DNA from: Saprospiraceae bacterium
GTDB taxonomy: Bacteria > Bacteroidota > Bacteroidia > Chitinophagales > Saprospiraceae
Reading direction: 5' to 3'
Assembly (NCBI GenBank): GCA_007125435.1
Contig: SLDF01000286.1
Span: 1-17,034 of the forward strand
DNA: 17,034 nucleotides
The position numbers and the translations under genes were made by a program. Numbering within the stretch: the first letter of the stretch is position 1; each line of letters begins with the position of its first letter. This document shows positions 15,221 through 17,034 of the stretch, piece by piece. Below the pieces are notes generated by a model. The model was given only the letters and a program-made list of their open reading frames with translations. It did not search any database and was not told where the DNA came from.

Positions 15221-16849
15221 ATGATGGGAATAAGAATATGGTTTGTTGCTCTAACAGTATCGGTTTTAACACTTTTGTTACCGCTCGTGACCTTTGGGCA
15301 AGATGAATTTAAAGAAAGGTTTAGAATCGTACAGATAAAGGAAGGTGCGGAATCCTCCCTGATTAACTTACAAAAGCGATGGGGCGACCACATCGAGATA
15401 AGACCCCTGTCTATGCGAATGCATACATATGGGATACAATGGGGGATCGATACCGACGAAGATATGATAGACCAACACTTATCGGGAATTGAAAATATCG
15501 CATATTTTACGACATCTAGACGAGCTCAATTTCGCAATGGTATTACACCCAATGATCCTGATTATGATCTTCAATGGTATATGCCTAAGATAGGAGCTCA
15601 CTTAGCATGGGCGCAGTCAACTGGAGGTGTGACTCTAGGCGGAGATACCATTGTCGTAGCTGTATTAGAGAGGAGAGGGGCTGATTTTTCTCATGAGGAG
15701 TTAAGAGACGCTCAGTGGGTCAATCGGCAAGAGATACCTAATGACGGTATCGATAACGATAACAACGGATACGTTGACGACTATGCGGGACTGAATGTGA
15801 GGACAGGTATGGATAATCACGAGATCGATGGTCATTCGACCGGTGTGACTGGATTAATTGGAGCTAAAGGCAATAATGCGATTGGGATTTCAGGCGTAAA
15901 CTGGGCTGTGAAAGTGTTAATGATCAGTAGAATTGAGTTTGAAGACGAAATTATTGAGGGACTTGAATATGTCTTGTCCATGAGAGAGCGTTACGATCAA
16001 TCAGGGGGTGAAGAAGGGGCCTTTGTTGTTGCACTTAATGCATCTTTTGGATACGATGGCGTATTTCCTCAAGATATGCCTGTGCTTTGTAGCATGTTTG
16101 ATCATTTACTTGATAGAGGTATATTGACAGCTTCTGCGGTGACCAATACTGATGTCAATATAGATATAGCCGGTGATATTCCGCCTCTTTGTGAAAGCGC
16201 CTCCATTATTGCTGTTACGAACACTAATGAAGACGATGAAAAAGTGGAAAGAGCAGGCTTTAGCAGGAATAGTATAGAGCTTGGAGCTCCAGGTCATGAT
16301 ATTATTATGACTGCTCCGGGTAATGATTACACGATAGACCGCGGAACATCTTTTTCTGCACCTTTGGTCGCAGGGGCAATAGCTTTATTATATAGCATGC
16401 CTTCAGAAATGTTATATGAAGATATGATGAATAATCCTACAGAGACTGCACTGCGCATCAGACAGGCGATTTTGGATGGTGTCGATAAAAGAAGCAGTCT
16501 GACTGATTTTACATCTTCAGGTGGTAGACTTAATATTGCAAATGCTATGCAAAGACTAGCAGAGTCCTATGGCAGAGACTTCAGCGATATCATTATTGAC
16601 AATGTCTATCCCAATCCAACCATTAATGAGCTAAAATATACATTTAATAGTGAAAATTTTGGCAGAGAACACGAAGTCCACATCTATAATATGAATGGTC
16701 AGCTTGTATTGTCTACGAAAAACTTCCCATCGGCTTTCGGGGAAGATGTGTATACACTAGATGTAAGTAGGTTACCAGTAGGTACATATACGCTGAGCAT
16801 TATTGATAACAAAAAAGTAGCCAGCACCAAGTTTTTAAAGTTTGAGTAA
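15221..16849 (+). CDS. T9SS-exported subtilase (S8) family protein with altered catalytic Asp
   Basis: A 542-residue protein. A signal peptide ends near VTFGQ (residue 27), an N-terminal prodomain-like part follows (about 28-105), then a peptidase S8 domain (about 115-450), then a type A T9SS sorting domain (about 456-542: VYPNPTINELKYTF ... VHIYNMNGQLVLSTKN ... LDVSRLPVGTYTLSI). The catalytic His205 (GHSTGVTG), oxyanion Asn273 (LNASFG) and Ser377 (GTSFSAPLVAG) are in place. The strand that should read VAVIDTG reads VAVLERRG, so Glu150 stands where the catalytic Asp belongs, and the second His of HGTHVAG is Gly. It should be exported to the cell surface or medium. Activity may be low, changed or lost. 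It stands alone, near the window end. Confidence 0.9.
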   Translation: MMGIRIWFVALTVSVLTLLLPLVTFGQDEFKERFRIVQIKEGAESSLINLQKRWGDHIEIRPLSMRMHTYGIQWGIDTDEDMIDQHLSGIENIAYFTTSRRAQFRNGITPNDPDYDLQWYMPKIGAHLAWAQSTGGVTLGGDTIVVAVLERRGADFSHEELRDAQWVNRQEIPNDGIDNDNNGYVDDYAGLNVRTGMDNHEIDGHSTGVTGLIGAKGNNAIGISGVNWAVKVLMISRIEFEDEIIEGLEYVLSMRERYDQSGGEEGAFVVALNASFGYDGVFPQDMPVLCSMFDHLLDRGILTASAVTNTDVNIDIAGDIPPLCESASIIAVTNTNEDDEKVERAGFSRNSIELGAPGHDIIMTAPGNDYTIDRGTSFSAPLVAGAIALLYSMPSEMLYEDMMNNPTETALRIRQAILDGVDKRSSLTDFTSSGGRLNIANAMQRLAESYGRDFSDIIIDNVYPNPTINELKYTFNSENFGREHEVHIYNMNGQLVLSTKNFPSAFGEDVYTLDVSRLPVGTYTLSIIDNKKVASTKFLKFE

Positions 16850-17034
16850 GGTGTGCTTTAAGTATCTTTCGCTATGCTCAAGATTACCTTGATCTAGGCA
16901 CTTCAGGCTTTGCTGAGTGAGAGAAAGGCTGTATGAAGTTGGCAGAAATTAAAGCTGAATGTTCAATTTCAAAAAGGTAAAGGTTGCTTTGAAAGATAAA
17001 AGACAAAAGGTCTGAGAGAGCATAGGAGCTCAGG
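16850..17034. other. Trailing region without a recognised gene
   Basis: No CDS is recognised. CTTTCGCTATGCTCAAGAT starts at 16867 and shares the word TTCGCTATGC with repeat copy 2 (9777-9786), so this may be a small remnant of repeat-type sequence. A - strand frame is open from the window edge for about 49 codons but shows no family signature. Confidence 0.35.

Noticed and set aside
1..17034. tRNA, rRNA, CRISPR, riboswitch or transposase genes
   Set aside because: I looked through the gene-free stretches for tRNA T-loop motifs, regular direct repeats and transposase fragments and found none that hold up.

Overview
The window looks like chromosomal DNA from a member of the Bacteroidota, most likely the Saprospiria side. 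Four things point there. The last gene ends in a type IX secretion (T9SS) type A sorting domain. Several genes are typical Bacteroidota versions of their families (DUF2141, TolB-like propeller, signal-less BtuF-like protein, split mlaE-mlaF). Gene starts are preceded by A-rich sequence rather than strong Shine-Dalgarno sites, and several upstream regions carry TAnnTTTG boxes. The iodotyrosine-deiodinase-type flavoprotein resembles the enzyme known from Haliscomenobacter. This placement is inference; no rRNA or tRNA gene was found.

Layout. 366-782 (+): secreted DUF2141 protein. 923-1060: first copy of an intergenic repeat. 1090-1728 (-): MarC-family membrane protein with a TTG start and a long leader. 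2067-3479 (-): two-gene operon of a short-chain dehydrogenase and an iodotyrosine-deiodinase-like nitroreductase. 3839-8595 (+): a run of five genes, mlaE, mlaF, folC, threonine aldolase and an HSDL2-like dehydrogenase. 8602-9602 (-): csaA overlapping a zinc-ribbon methyltransferase, convergent with the previous run. 9665-9813: second copy of the repeat, with a perfect 12-bp hairpin. 10021-11589 (+): AbgT-family transporter, then a two-way terminator and a CBS-pair protein on the - strand (11728-12144). 12561-14990 (+): secreted TolB-like propeller, DUF1684 protein and an overlapping BtuF-like metal-receptor domain protein. 15221-16849 (+): T9SS-exported subtilase-like protein whose catalytic Asp is replaced by Glu.

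How the genes fit together. MlaE and MlaF form the inner-membrane part of a phospholipid transporter whose MCE subunit is not in the window. FolC and threonine aldolase (glycine supply) touch one-carbon metabolism, and AbgT may import or export folate fragments, although it lies in a separate transcription unit. No phage, CRISPR, toxin-antitoxin or insertion sequence is visible. Most of the window is ordinary core and envelope metabolism. The items most worth a second look are the pair of structured intergenic repeats, the dehalogenase-dehydrogenase operon and the subtilase with an altered catalytic triad.
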